64,000 nt of DNA from Burkholderiales bacterium. Lineage in GTDB: Bacteria; Pseudomonadota; Gammaproteobacteria; Burkholderiales; SG8-39. Under the pieces are notes generated by a model that did not search any database, was not told the DNA's origin, and saw nothing but the letters and a program-made list of their open reading frames with translations. Numbering within the stretch: position 1 is the stretch's first letter; each line of letters begins with the position of its first letter. The stretch spans positions 714,589 to 778,588 of the forward strand of contig JAOSJV010000011.1 in the NCBI GenBank assembly GCA_027493935.1. The letters are read 5' to 3'. Positions 29,020 to 38,165 of this stretch are shown here, in pieces. A program made the translations under genes and the position numbers.

Positions 29020-29829
29020 TCAGCCCGTCTTCGGCGGCGCGAAGTTCTCCCGCAGGTAGGCCTCGCGGAAGCCCATCTTGCGGATGTTGTTGTAGGAGTG
29101 CTGCGGATCGCCCGGCACCGCTTCGCCCGTCGCGGTGGCGATGACGCGGCAGCCGAGGTCGAGTGCGTCGAGAATGCGCTGGCGCAGGATCGCGCTCTGC
29201 GCGCCGCGGCCGCGGTGCGCGGGCGCCGTCGCGCCGAAGTCGAGCCAGCCGATCCCGTCGCGCACGAACAGCCCGCCCGTGCCGACGACCTCGTCGTCGC
29301 TCACCGCGACGTAGGCGTGCCAGTCGCGCGCGCGATCGAGACACGCGAGCCACGGCACTGACGCCTCGCCGAGGTCGAACGCCGCGGCCGCGATGCGGGC
29401 GAATGCGGCCATCTCCTCGGCACGGGCGCGTCGCGTCGCGACGGTGCTCGTGACGGCGGGCGGCGCCTCCCGCCCGCGGGTGAACTTCATCCAGCCGCGC
29501 ACCGGCTCGAGCCCGCGGGCGAGGAGCCACGCGCGCAGCTCGGGCGGCGCGCAGGCGGGGTGGACGTGCACGAAGTAGCGCCGCACGCCGGCGCGCCGGT
29601 AGCGCTCGACGATCGCGTCCGCGGTGTCGGGCCGTGCGGGCGCCGCCACGCCGAGCCCGATGGTGCGGTTCACCACGATCGCGCTCGGCGGCAGCGCGCC
29701 GGCGACCGAGACGAGCGCGGTCCCGGTCGTCTCGCAGGCGAGACCCAACGCGGCGTGCAGCGCCTCCGGCGCCGCCGCGTGCAGTGCCTCGAGCTCCCCG
29801 CGCTCGACGGCCTCCAGCTCGATCGACAT
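29020..29829 (-). CDS. GNAT-family N-acetyltransferase
   Basis: This protein of about 269 residues has a C-terminal GNAT fold with the acetyl-CoA pyrophosphate loop visible as TAPAHRGRGAQSAIL (Q/RxxGxG/A form) and the following beta strand and NNIRKMGFRE helix. The N-terminal half is a degenerate second GNAT-like domain. An alternative ATG at 29868 would add 13 residues. The substrate is unknown. The gene ends 13 bases from the MetE-like stop, so the two are convergent. Confidence 0.8.
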   Translation of the reverse strand: MSIELEAVERGELEALHAAAPEALHAALGLACETTGTALVSVAGALPPSAIVVNRTIGLGVAAPARPDTADAIVERYRRAGVRRYFVHVHPACAPPELRAWLLARGLEPVRGWMKFTRGREAPPAVTSTVATRRARAEEMAAFARIAAAAFDLGEASVPWLACLDRARDWHAYVAVSDDEVVGTGGLFVRDGIGWLDFGATAPAHRGRGAQSAILRQRILDALDLGCRVIATATGEAVPGDPQHSYNNIRKMGFREAYLRENFAPPKTG

Positions 29830-29980
29830 GCGTTGCTCTTCGGCGTTGGCGGATGAAGCCGCAACCATACCGCGTTGCGCGCGTCGGCGCGGGGGCGGAC
29901 GGACGGCCGCGCTGGGTTATCCTATGCGCGACCGCGCGGGCGCCGACCGGGCCTGCGCGAAGCTCGAGACCTGTCGCCCG

Positions 29981-30880
29981 ATGAACAAGACCTTGCGATG
30001 GCTGGTCCCGCTCGCCGCGCTGATCGTGGCGGCGGTGCTGTACCTCTGGCTTGCGCAGCCGCGCGAGGAGGCGCCGACGCCTTCGCCTGCCGCGCCGCCT
30101 GCGCAGGCGCAGTCGGGGCCGAGTGCGGCGCAGGCGCCCGCGGCCCCCGCGCCCCCCGCGCCCGAAGCCAGGCAGCCCGTAGAGGCCGCGGCGCCTCCGG
30201 CGGAGCCCGAGGTCGCGTCGGCCGCACCGCAACCGCTGCCGTCGCTCGGCGAGAGCGACCGGGCGGTGCAGGAAGCGCTGCTCGGCCTGGTCGGCAAGGA
30301 GGCGGTCCTCGACTTCTTCAACGTAGGCGATCACGTCCGCCGCTTCGTCGCCACCGTCGACAACCTGCCGCGCAAGCGTGCGCCGGTGCGGTCTTGGCCG
30401 GTGACGCCGACCCCGGGGCGCTTCGTCGCGGAGCGCAAGGGCGCTCGCTCGTATCTTGCCGCGGAGAACTTCGCGCGCTACGCGCCGTTCGTGAAGCTCC
30501 TGACCTCGGTCGACACCGGCAAGGCGGTCGCGCTCTACGTGCGCTTCTACCCGCTCTTCCAGGCGGCCTACGAGGAGCTCGGCTATCCCGGGCGGCAGTT
30601 CAACGACCGTCTGGTCGAGGTGATCGACCACCTGCTCGCGGCGCCGGATGCCGACGACGCGGTCGAGCTCGTGCTGCCGAAGTACGATCCGTCGATCAAG
30701 GTCGAGCGACCGTGGATCATGTACGAGTTCGCCGACCCGGCGCTCGAGGCGCGCTCGGCCGGGCACAAGATCCTGCTGCGCGTCGGCAACGAGAACGCCG
30801 CGCGCCTCAAGGCGAAGCTCGCCGAGGCGCGCAAGCGGCTCGCCGGCGCAGGTCTGCCGCGGGGCGCGACCCGGCCCTAA
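29981..30880 (+). CDS. DUF3014 domain-containing protein
   Basis: This 299-residue protein has an N-terminal transmembrane anchor (residues about 6-24), a long alanine/proline-rich linker (about 27-90) and a C-terminal DUF3014 domain with VLDFFNVGDHVRRFVATVDNL, FVKLLTSVDT and the terminal GHKILLRVGNENAARLKAKL. DUF3014 proteins are common in Proteobacteria and have no assigned function; the layout suggests an inner-membrane protein with a periplasmic domain. It is followed about 200 bases later by the Phn-type transporter operon in the same direction. Confidence 0.82.
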   Translation: MNKTLRWLVPLAALIVAAVLYLWLAQPREEAPTPSPAAPPAQAQSGPSAAQAPAAPAPPAPEARQPVEAAAPPAEPEVASAAPQPLPSLGESDRAVQEALLGLVGKEAVLDFFNVGDHVRRFVATVDNLPRKRAPVRSWPVTPTPGRFVAERKGARSYLAAENFARYAPFVKLLTSVDTGKAVALYVRFYPLFQAAYEELGYPGRQFNDRLVEVIDHLLAAPDADDAVELVLPKYDPSIKVERPWIMYEFADPALEARSAGHKILLRVGNENAARLKAKLAEARKRLAGAGLPRGATRP

Positions 30881-31078
30881 GATTACATTTTCGTGACAGC
30901 CGGAGTACCATCGCAGCCGGCGTGAGGGGGCGCGAGCACCCTTGCAATGCGGCCGACCTACGCTCGGCGTGCGCGGGGCGCGGAGGAATGCGCGCGACCC
31001 GTGGGCGGACGAGCGGCGGAATTCCCGGCCTTCGCCCGCAGGACATCGACCACCCGAACGGCACAGAGAGGAGTTCCC

Positions 31079-32017
31079 ATGAAGAAGCGCAGCTTCGTGA
31101 AGTTTGCGTGCCTCGCGTCCGCGCTTGCCGCGGCGCCGGCGCTCGCACTCGACGCGCGGTACGTCGACAAGGACGGCGATCTGGTCGCCGATACGCCGGC
31201 GCAGACGATCGACCCGCCGACGCTCGTGTTCGCCTACACGCCGGTCGAGGATCCGGCGCTCTACGGGCGCGTGTGGGACGGCTTCTTGCGCCACATGGAG
31301 AAGGTGACCGGCAAGCGCGTGCAGTTCTTTCCGGTGCAGTCGAACGCCGCGCAGATCGAGGCGATGCGCGCCGGGCGGCTGCACGTCGCCGGCTTCAACA
31401 CCGGATCGGTGCCGGTGGCGGTGAGCTGCGCCGGGTTCGTGCCGTTCGCGATCATGGGCGACGACAAGGGCCTGTTCGGCTACGAGATGGAGATCATCAC
31501 CTATCCCGGGAGCGGCATCGCCAAGCTGCAGGATCTCAAGGGCCGCAAGCTCGCGTTCACCTCGGAGACCTCGAACTCGGGCTTCAAGGCGCCCTCGGCG
31601 CTCCTGAGGAGCGAGTTCAATCTGGTGGCGGGCAAGGACTTCACCGCGGTCTTCTCCGGCAAGCACGACAACTCGGTGCTCGGCGTGGCCAACAAGGACT
31701 ACGACGCCGCCGCGATCGCGAACGAGGTCATGCACCGCATGATGGATCGCGGCGTGGTGAAGCGCGAGCAGATCGTCACGATCTACAAGTCGGGCACTTT
31801 CCCGACCACCGGCTACGGCCTGGTCCACAACCTGAAGCCCGAGCTCGCCGCGAAGGTGCGGGAGGCCTTCTTCAGCTTCCCGTGGAAGGGATCGGAGCTC
31901 GAGAAGGAGTTCGTCAAGCAGGGGGTCTCCAAGTTCGTCCCGATCACGTTCAAGAAGGACTGGGAGACGGTGCGCAAGGTCGACGCCGCGATGAACGTGA
32001 GCTACGCCTGCAAGTGA
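31079..32017 (+). CDS. phnD: Phosphonate/phosphite-type ABC transporter substrate-binding protein (PhnD family)
   Basis: This 312-residue periplasmic receptor has a signal peptide ending near ALALD (residue 23), then a PhnD fold: LVFAYTPVEDPALY, ARLHVAGFNTGSVPVAV-type ligand region, LKGRKLAFTSETSNSGFKAP (the family SxTSxSG-like element) and KSGTFPTTGYGLV. It starts with a strong GAGGAG site. It is the first gene of a phnD-phnC-phnE-phnE operon. PhnD relatives bind phosphonates, phosphite or 2-aminoethylphosphonate; no catabolic genes nearby pick between them. Confidence 0.88.
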   Translation: MKKRSFVKFACLASALAAAPALALDARYVDKDGDLVADTPAQTIDPPTLVFAYTPVEDPALYGRVWDGFLRHMEKVTGKRVQFFPVQSNAAQIEAMRAGRLHVAGFNTGSVPVAVSCAGFVPFAIMGDDKGLFGYEMEIITYPGSGIAKLQDLKGRKLAFTSETSNSGFKAPSALLRSEFNLVAGKDFTAVFSGKHDNSVLGVANKDYDAAAIANEVMHRMMDRGVVKREQIVTIYKSGTFPTTGYGLVHNLKPELAAKVREAFFSFPWKGSELEKEFVKQGVSKFVPITFKKDWETVRKVDAAMNVSYACK

Positions 32018-32038
32018 CGTAACCCGAAGGGCGAGGCG

Positions 32039-32914
32039 GTGGAGGCGGGGAACGGTGTGCTGCGGCTCGAGCGGCTGGCGAAGCGCTACCCGACCGGTGA
32101 CCTCGCGCTCGACGGGGTCGACCTCGACATTCCGGCCGGGCAGGTGCTCGCGCTGATCGGCCCGTCGGGCGCCGGCAAGTCGACGCTGATCCGCTGCGTC
32201 AACCGCCTCGTCGAGCCGACCGCGGGGCGCGTCTTCCTCGGCGAGGCCGAGGTCACCGCGCTCGGCAAGCGCGAGCTGCGCCGCGCCCGGCGGCGCATGG
32301 GCATGATCTTCCAGGAGTACGCGCTGGTCGAACGCCTGACGGTGATGGAGAACGTGCTCTCCGGGCGCCTCGGCTACGTCGGCTTCTGGCGGAGCTGGCT
32401 GCGCCGCTTTCCGCAGGCCGATGTCGAGCACGCGCTCGCGCTCCTCGGGCGGGTCGGGCTCGAGGCGATGGTCGACAAGCGCGCCGATGCGCTCTCCGGC
32501 GGCCAGCGCCAGCGCGTCGGCATCGCGCGCGCGCTCGCGCAGAACCCCGACATCCTGCTGGTCGACGAGCCGACCGCGAGCCTCGATCCGAAGACCTCGC
32601 GCCAGATCATGCGGCTGCTGGTCGAGCTCTGCGTCGAGCGCCGGCTCGCCGCGGTGATCAACATCCACGACGTGCAGCTCGCGCAGATGTTCGCGGGTCG
32701 CGTCGTCGGCCTGCGCGCGGGCCGCGTCGTGTACGACGGGCCGCCCGAGGGACTGACGGCGCGGACGCTGACCGATATTTACGGCGAAGAGGACTGGTCG
32801 AAGACGATCCGCCCGGACGAGGGCGAGACCTTGGGTGAGGCCGCCGCGGCGGCGCACGCCGCGGCGCTGCGCCCGGTGCGCCTCGATCGCGATCGCGTCG
32901 AAGGGCAGGTGTAG
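32039..32914 (+). CDS. phnC: Phosphonate-type ABC transporter ATP-binding protein
   Basis: This 291-residue ATPase has Walker [10 protein letters not shown] at residues 41-49, the ABC signature LSGGQRQRV, Walker [14 protein letters not shown] and the switch His in NIHDVQLA. The long C-terminal extension is usual in PhnC. It starts with GTG 22 bases after phnD and is followed by two permease genes, so the operon encodes a complete importer. Confidence 0.94.
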   Translation: MEAGNGVLRLERLAKRYPTGDLALDGVDLDIPAGQVLALIGPSGAGKSTLIRCVNRLVEPTAGRVFLGEAEVTALGKRELRRARRRMGMIFQEYALVERLTVMENVLSGRLGYVGFWRSWLRRFPQADVEHALALLGRVGLEAMVDKRADALSGGQRQRVGIARALAQNPDILLVDEPTASLDPKTSRQIMRLLVELCVERRLAAVINIHDVQLAQMFAGRVVGLRAGRVVYDGPPEGLTARTLTDIYGEEDWSKTIRPDEGETLGEAAAAAHAAALRPVRLDRDRVEGQV

Positions 32915-32921
32915 CGCAGCG

Positions 32922-33716
32922 ATGCCCGCCGCGCGCGCCTGGTCGCCGCCGCCGCTGATCGCGAACCCGTGGCTGCGGTGGGGTGCCTACGGCGCGGTCG
33001 TCCTCTATCTCGTCCTCGCCCTCGGCTCGATCGAGGTGAACTGGGCGCGCGTCGTCGCCGGCCTGGAGCGCGGCTGGGCGTTCGTCGGCGCGTTCCTGCG
33101 GCCGGACTTCGCGGCGCGCTGGCCGGAGATCGTGGACGGCATGCGCGAGAGCCTCACCATGACGGTGACTGCCACCGTCGCCGGCGTCACGCTCTCTGTG
33201 CCGATCGGCCTCGGCGCGGCGCGCAACATCGCGCATCCGGCGGTGTACCTCGCCTGCCGCGCGTTGATCGCGGTCTCGCGCAGCTTCCAGGAGGTGATCA
33301 TCGCGATCCTGTTCGTCGCGATGGTCGGCTTCGGCCCGTTCGCCGGCTTCCTGACGATCTCGGTCGCCACGATCGGGTTCCTGTCGAAGCTGCTCGCCGA
33401 GGACATCGAGGACGCCGACCCGGGGCAGCTCGAGGCGGTGCGCGCGACCGGCTGCGGCTGGTGGCAGTGGATCGTCTACGGCGTGCAGCCCCAGGTGATG
33501 CCGCGGCTGATCGGGCTGTGCCTGTACCGGCTCGACATCAACTTCCGCGAGTCGGCGGTGGTCGGCATCGTCGGCGCCGGCGGCATCGGCGCGACGCTGA
33601 ACACCGCGATCGACCGCTACGAGTTCGACGTCGCCGCGGCGATCCTGCTCATCGTCATCGCGATCGTGATGGTGGCCGAGTACTCCTCGTCGCGCCTGCG
33701 CAAGTGGGTGCAGTGA
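32922..33716 (+). CDS. phnE: Phosphonate-type ABC transporter permease (first PhnE)
   Basis: This 264-residue inner-membrane permease has about six helices and the binding-protein-dependent transport loop VRATGCGWWQWIVYGVQPQVMP containing the EAA-type contact. The chosen ATG is at 32922. Its stop and the start of the next permease share one base, so the two are made together and probably form the heterodimeric channel. Confidence 0.92.
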   Translation: MPAARAWSPPPLIANPWLRWGAYGAVVLYLVLALGSIEVNWARVVAGLERGWAFVGAFLRPDFAARWPEIVDGMRESLTMTVTATVAGVTLSVPIGLGAARNIAHPAVYLACRALIAVSRSFQEVIIAILFVAMVGFGPFAGFLTISVATIGFLSKLLAEDIEDADPGQLEAVRATGCGWWQWIVYGVQPQVMPRLIGLCLYRLDINFRESAVVGIVGAGGIGATLNTAIDRYEFDVAAAILLIVIAIVMVAEYSSSRLRKWVQ

Positions 33717-34531
33717 TGCCGCTCGCGCTCGAGTACGACCGGCACGTCTGGCGCAAGCGTGCGCCGCGCGCGCGCCTCGCGCTCTGGTTCGGCTGGCTCG
33801 CGCTCGCAGCGCTGACGGCGTGGAGCTGGCAGGTGATGACCCAGGACACGATCTGGTCGTTCGTCGCCGACGCGCCGCGCCAGGCGCGCGACATCGGCGC
33901 GCGCATGGTGCCGCCGCGCTGGGAGTACGCGGCGCGGCTGTGGCACCCGCTGTGGGACACGATCAACATCGCCACGCTGGGGACGCTGCTCGCGATCGTG
34001 TTCGCCGTGCCGGTCGCTTTCCTCGCCGCGCGCAACACGACGCCCTCGCTCGCGCTCGCGCGGCCGGTCGCGCTGTTCGTGATCGTCGCCTCGCGCTCGA
34101 TCAACTCGCTCATCTGGGCGCTGCTGCTCGTCTCGATCCTCGGACCGGGTCTGCTCGCCGGCATCATCGCGATCGCGCTGCGCTCGATCGGGTTCATCGC
34201 CAAGCTGCTCTACGAGGCGATGGAGGAGATCGACGAGCACCAGGTCGAGGCGGTGGCCGCCACCGGCGCCGGCGGCGCGCAGGTGCTCGCCTACGGCATC
34301 GTGCCGCAGGTGATGCCGGCCTTCGCCGGCATCAGCATCTTCCGCTGGGACATCAACATCCGCGAATCGACGATCCTCGGGCTGGTCGGTGCCGGCGGCA
34401 TCGGCCTGCAGCTCGAGGCCTCGCTGAACGTGCTCGCCTGGAACCAGGTGAGTCTCATCCTGCTCTTGATCTTCGGCACCGTGGTCGCGAGCGAGTGGGT
34501 CTCTGCGCGGGTCCGGCGCGCGATAACCTGA
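33716..34531 (+). CDS. phnE: Phosphonate-type ABC transporter permease (second PhnE)
   Basis: This 271-residue permease is paralogous to the preceding one, with the transport-protein loop VAATGAGGAQVLAYGIVPQVMPA and six predicted helices. It completes the phnD-C-E-E transporter. No phn lyase, ptx or phosphonatase genes follow, so uptake of phosphite, a phosphonate or a related oxyanion cannot be resolved. Confidence 0.92.
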   Translation: MPLALEYDRHVWRKRAPRARLALWFGWLALAALTAWSWQVMTQDTIWSFVADAPRQARDIGARMVPPRWEYAARLWHPLWDTINIATLGTLLAIVFAVPVAFLAARNTTPSLALARPVALFVIVASRSINSLIWALLLVSILGPGLLAGIIAIALRSIGFIAKLLYEAMEEIDEHQVEAVAATGAGGAQVLAYGIVPQVMPAFAGISIFRWDINIRESTILGLVGAGGIGLQLEASLNVLAWNQVSLILLLIFGTVVASEWVSARVRRAIT

Positions 34532-34613
34532 CGGCCGCGCGCGGCCGGACGCGCGGCGGTCGCCGCGCGAAGTGCCGCAGGACGAGGTCGCGCGCTCCTC
34601 GGCGCGGCGCGGC

Positions 34614-35372
34614 TCAGGCACCGCCCGCGGCGCGGCCGGAAACGGTCTGCGCGACGTGCCCGCCGAGGAACACGCTGCGGATGCGCGGGTGCGCGAGGAT
34701 CGCGTCGGCGGGCGCCTCGAGCACCGCGCGGCCGCCCTCGAGCGCGATCGCACGGTGCGAAGCCGCGAGCCCGCTCTTGACGTTCTGCTCGACCATCAGC
34801 ACGGTGACCCCGCCCGCGTCGGCGAGGCCGCGCAGCGTGGCGAACACCTCCCGGGCGAGCTTCGGCGACAGTCCGATCGAGGGTTCGTCGACCAGCAGCA
34901 CGCGCGGCTCGCCGAGCAGCGCGCGCCCGATCTCGAGCGTCTTCTGCTCGCCGCCCGAGAGCGTCGAGGCCTGCTGCGCGCGCCGCTCGGCGAGCCGCGG
35001 AAAGCGCTCCAGCACGCGCGCCATCCGCGCGCGCCGCACCGCGGCGGCGAGCGTCACGCCGCCGAGCTCCAGGTTCTCCTCGACCGACAGCGTCGGGAAG
35101 AGGTTGCGGCCCTGCGGCACGTAGGCGACGCCGCGCGCGAGCAGCGCGCGCGGCGCGAGCCCGCCGACCGGCTCGCCGTCGAGGCGGATCTCGCCGGCGC
35201 GCATCTCGGCGAGCCCGAACAGGGTCTTGAAGACGGTCGACTTGCCCGCGCCGTTGGCGCCGATCAGCGTCGTCACGCGGCCGGCGGCGATCTCGGCGCT
35301 GAACCCGTTCAGGATCGTGAGCGCGCCGTAGCCCGCCACCACATCGGTGAACTCGAGCACGGGCTCAGGCAC
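34614..35372 (-). CDS. livF: Branched-chain amino acid-type ABC transporter ATPase
   Basis: This 252-residue LivF has Walker A GANGAGKST at residues 38-46, signature LSGGEQKTLEI and Walker B VLLVDEPSIGLSP. It starts with GTG overlapping the end of livG by eight bases. It is the last gene of livKHMGF. Liv-type systems also import aromatic acids and amides, so the substrate need not be an amino acid. Confidence 0.93.
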   Translation of the reverse strand: MPEPVLEFTDVVAGYGALTILNGFSAEIAAGRVTTLIGANGAGKSTVFKTLFGLAEMRAGEIRLDGEPVGGLAPRALLARGVAYVPQGRNLFPTLSVEENLELGGVTLAAAVRRARMARVLERFPRLAERRAQQASTLSGGEQKTLEIGRALLGEPRVLLVDEPSIGLSPKLAREVFATLRGLADAGGVTVLMVEQNVKSGLAASHRAIALEGGRAVLEAPADAILAHPRIRSVFLGGHVAQTVSGRAAGGA

Positions 35373-36111
35373 CGAGGTATGCCTCCATCACTTCCGGGTG
35401 CGCGCGCACCGTCTCGGGCGCGCCCTCGGCGAGCAGCCGCCCTTCGGCGAGCACCAACACGCGCTGCGCGAGCCGCATCACGAAGTCCATGTTGTGCTCG
35501 ATCACGACGAACGTCGCGCCGCGCTCGCGGTTCAGGCCCTCGAGGAGGGCGCGCAGCTCCTCGACCAGCGACGGGTTGATGCCGGCGGCCGGCTCGTCGA
35601 GCAGCACGAGCGCCGGATCGGGCATGAACGCCATCGCGATGTCGACCAGCTTCTGCTGCCCGTACGAGAGGCTCCCTGCAGGATGCCGCGCCACGCGCCC
35701 CAGGCGGAAACGCTCGATCATCGCGTCGGCGCGCGCGCCCAGTCCGGCGTCGGACGGCGCCAGCAGGCGCGCGGCCATCGAACCCTGGAACTCCTGCGCA
35801 GCGGCGATCAGGTTGTCGCGCACGGTGAGCGAGCCGAACACCTGCAGCGACTGGAACGTGCGGCCGATGCCGCGCCGGCTCACCGCGAGCGGCGCGGCCC
35901 CGGTGAGCGGCGTGCCGCGGAAGCGGACGGCACCCGCGCTCGGCACGGTTTGGCCGAGGATGCAGTTGAAGAGCGTCGTCTTGCCGCTGCCGTTGGGGCC
36001 GATCACGCCCACGATCTCGCCCGGTGCGACGGCGAAGCTCACGTCGTGCACGGCGCGGATCGCGCCGTAGCTCTTGCTCAGGCGGTCGACCGCGAGCAGC
36101 GGCTGCGTCAT
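35365..36111 (-). CDS. livG: Branched-chain amino acid-type ABC transporter ATPase
   Basis: This 248-residue LivG has Walker A GPNGSGKTT near residue 39, the family extension GIGRTFQSLQVFGSLTVRDNL, signature LSYGQQKL and Walker B LVLLDEPAAGINP. The start overlaps the livM stop by four bases and its own stop overlaps livF, so the genes are translationally coupled. Confidence 0.93.
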   Translation of the reverse strand: MTQPLLAVDRLSKSYGAIRAVHDVSFAVAPGEIVGVIGPNGSGKTTLFNCILGQTVPSAGAVRFRGTPLTGAAPLAVSRRGIGRTFQSLQVFGSLTVRDNLIAAAQEFQGSMAARLLAPSDAGLGARADAMIERFRLGRVARHPAGSLSYGQQKLVDIAMAFMPDPALVLLDEPAAGINPSLVEELRALLEGLNRERGATFVVIEHNMDFVMRLAQRVLVLAEGRLLAEGAPETVRAHPEVMEAYLGA

Positions 36112-37073
36112 GCGCGCCTCCGCAGGCGTCCGGCGAGCCCGAGCAGGCCGCCCGGGCACCACACCACCATCGCCATGACCAGCACGCCGAAGCCGACGAG
36201 GTACCACTCCTGCGCGATGCGCGTGAGCGCGCCGCCCGAGATACCGCGCAGCCACTCGGGCAGCAGGATGAGCACCGCGATGCCGAGGAACGGGCCGAAG
36301 AAGCGCCCGGCGCCGCCGACGATGATCGCCATCATGAAGGCGAGGGAGTGGGTGAGGTGAAACGGGCTCGGATCGATGTAGCCGACGAGCGGCGCGAAGA
36401 AGGCGCCGGCGACGCCCGCGTACAGCGCGCCGAGCGCGAACGCGGCGAGCGTGTAGGCGCGGATGTCGATGCCGAGCGACTCGGCGCGGATCGGGTTGTC
36501 GCGCAGCGCCGCGAATGCGCGGCCCCAGGGCGTGGCGAGCAGCCAGGCGGTGGCGTAGCTCGCCGCCGCCATCAGCGCGAGGCAGGCGTAGAAGAAGGCG
36601 AGGTCGCCGTCGAGCGAGCGCCCGAAGAGCGCCGGGCGCGTGATGTTGCGCACGCCGAAGTTGCCGCCGGTCAGCCACTCCTCGTTGCGGAAGAAGAGCC
36701 ACGCGAGCACGTTGAACCCGAGCGTCGCGAACGCGAGGTAGTGGTGCTGCACGCGCAGCGCCGGGAACCCGACGACGAGCCCCGCCGCGACGCAGATCGC
36801 GCCGGCCGCGGGCAGGGCGAGCCAGAACGACCAGCCTGCCTGCACCAGCAGCGCCGAGGCGTAGGCGCCGATGCCGAAGAAGGCGGCGTGCCCGAGCGAA
36901 ATCTGGCCCGCGTAGCCCATCGTCAGGTTGAGCCCGTGGCCGGCCACCACGAACACGCACCACAGCGAGAGCATGTAGATCCCGAAGCGCTTCAGGCCGA
37001 GCGGCAGGAGCGCGAGCGCGACGAGCACGGCGAGGACCGCGAGCCACTGCGCGCGCGTGAGGCCGAGGCTCAT
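36108..37073 (-). CDS. livM: Branched-chain amino acid-type ABC transporter permease
   Basis: This 321-residue permease has about nine helices, with the LivM hallmarks LNLTMGYAGQISLGHAAFFGIGAY and ALRDNPIRAESLGIDI (the coupling loop). It overlaps livH upstream and livG downstream by four bases each. Confidence 0.93.
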   Translation of the reverse strand: MSLGLTRAQWLAVLAVLVALALLPLGLKRFGIYMLSLWCVFVVAGHGLNLTMGYAGQISLGHAAFFGIGAYASALLVQAGWSFWLALPAAGAICVAAGLVVGFPALRVQHHYLAFATLGFNVLAWLFFRNEEWLTGGNFGVRNITRPALFGRSLDGDLAFFYACLALMAAASYATAWLLATPWGRAFAALRDNPIRAESLGIDIRAYTLAAFALGALYAGVAGAFFAPLVGYIDPSPFHLTHSLAFMMAIIVGGAGRFFGPFLGIAVLILLPEWLRGISGGALTRIAQEWYLVGFGVLVMAMVVWCPGGLLGLAGRLRRRA

Positions 37074-37945
37074 ACCTTGCGCTCCTCGGCGCGGCCGAGC
37101 AGGCCTTCGGGCCGGAACAGGATCACCAGCACGAAGAGTGCCAGCGCGACGCCGTCCTTGTACTGCGCCGAGAGGTAGGCCGCGGCGAGGTTCTCGAGCA
37201 CGCCGAGCAGGATGCCGCCGAGCAGCGCGCCGCGCATCTGGTTGAAGCCGCCGATGATGGCGGCGAAGAACGCCTTCAGCCCGATCGCCTCGCCCATGTC
37301 GAAGCGCGCGAACCACACCGGCGTCACCAGCAGCGCGGCGCACGCGGCGAGCAGCGCGTTGATCACGAAGGTCGCGAGGATCATGCCCGCCACGTCGATG
37401 CCGAGCACGCGCGCCGCGTCCGGATTCTGCGCGCACGCCTGCATCGACCGGCCGAAGAGCGTGCGCGTGATGAACAGGTGCAGCGCGGCGAGCAGCGCGC
37501 CGGCCACGAGCAGCGTGCCGACGTCGGCGGCCGAGACCCGCACGCCGAGCACGTTCCACACCCCCTCGGGAAAGATCTGCGGGAAGGGCTGCGCCTCGGC
37601 CGAGAACCCGACGCGCACGGCGTGCTTGGCCGCGAGCGAGAGGCCGAGCGTCGCGACCACCAGCGGCAGCACGCCGGCGCGCACGAGCGGATCCACCACC
37701 ACGCGCTTGAACGCCGCGCCGAGCACGAGCGCCGCGACGACGAGGCTGGCGAGGAAAGCGAGCGGCAGCGGCAGCCCGAGCGCGAGCCCGGCGAGCATTG
37801 CGAACGCCGGCAGCATGACGAACTCGCCCTGCGCGAAGTTGATCGTCCCGGAGGTCTGCCACAGCAGCACGAAGCCCATCGCGGCGAGCGCGTAGACCGC
37901 GCCGGTCGCGCAGCCGGAGACCAGGAGCTGGACGAGATCGGCCAT
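37070..37945 (-). CDS. livH: Branched-chain amino acid-type ABC transporter permease
   Basis: This 291-residue permease has about eight helices; GTINFAQGEFVMLPAF and CAQNPDAARVLGIDV are LivH hallmarks, as is IIGGFNQMRGALLGG. It is the second gene of the operon, separated from livK by 220 bases that include a strong hairpin, which may lower its expression relative to the receptor. Confidence 0.93.
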   Translation of the reverse strand: MADLVQLLVSGCATGAVYALAAMGFVLLWQTSGTINFAQGEFVMLPAFAMLAGLALGLPLPLAFLASLVVAALVLGAAFKRVVVDPLVRAGVLPLVVATLGLSLAAKHAVRVGFSAEAQPFPQIFPEGVWNVLGVRVSAADVGTLLVAGALLAALHLFITRTLFGRSMQACAQNPDAARVLGIDVAGMILATFVINALLAACAALLVTPVWFARFDMGEAIGLKAFFAAIIGGFNQMRGALLGGILLGVLENLAAAYLSAQYKDGVALALFVLVILFRPEGLLGRAEERKV

Positions 37946-38125
37946 GGGGGGCGGTTGCCGCCGGCCCGAGTCTGGAACCTATCCCAGAATCGCGGCCGTG
38001 CTCATTCCGGAATCGGGGTCGTACGACCAAGGCGCCCGCGGGGAGGGTTGGGATGCTTCCCTTCGCGACTGGCCTTGGCAAATTCCCTGCTTCGCGACCG
38101 CATTCGCATTTCTTACGGGTTCTAG

Positions 38126-38163
38126 CCGACGCCGCGGCCGCCCCGGGGCCGCGGCGCCGTCGG
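38126..38163 (-). terminator. Strong hairpin immediately after livK
   Basis: Arms at 38126-38139 and 38147-38163 are nearly complementary (a small two-base bulge) around the loop GCCCCGG, only a few bases beyond the livK stop. No T-run follows, so it probably works as a partial terminator or as an RNA-stabilising stem that raises livK transcript relative to livHMGF. Confidence 0.5.
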
Positions 38164-38165
38164 GC

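Noticed and set aside
27737..32857. A 1700-codon open frame on the minus strand
   Set aside because: It covers several well-supported genes on both strands; it exists only because stop codons are rare in such GC-rich DNA.
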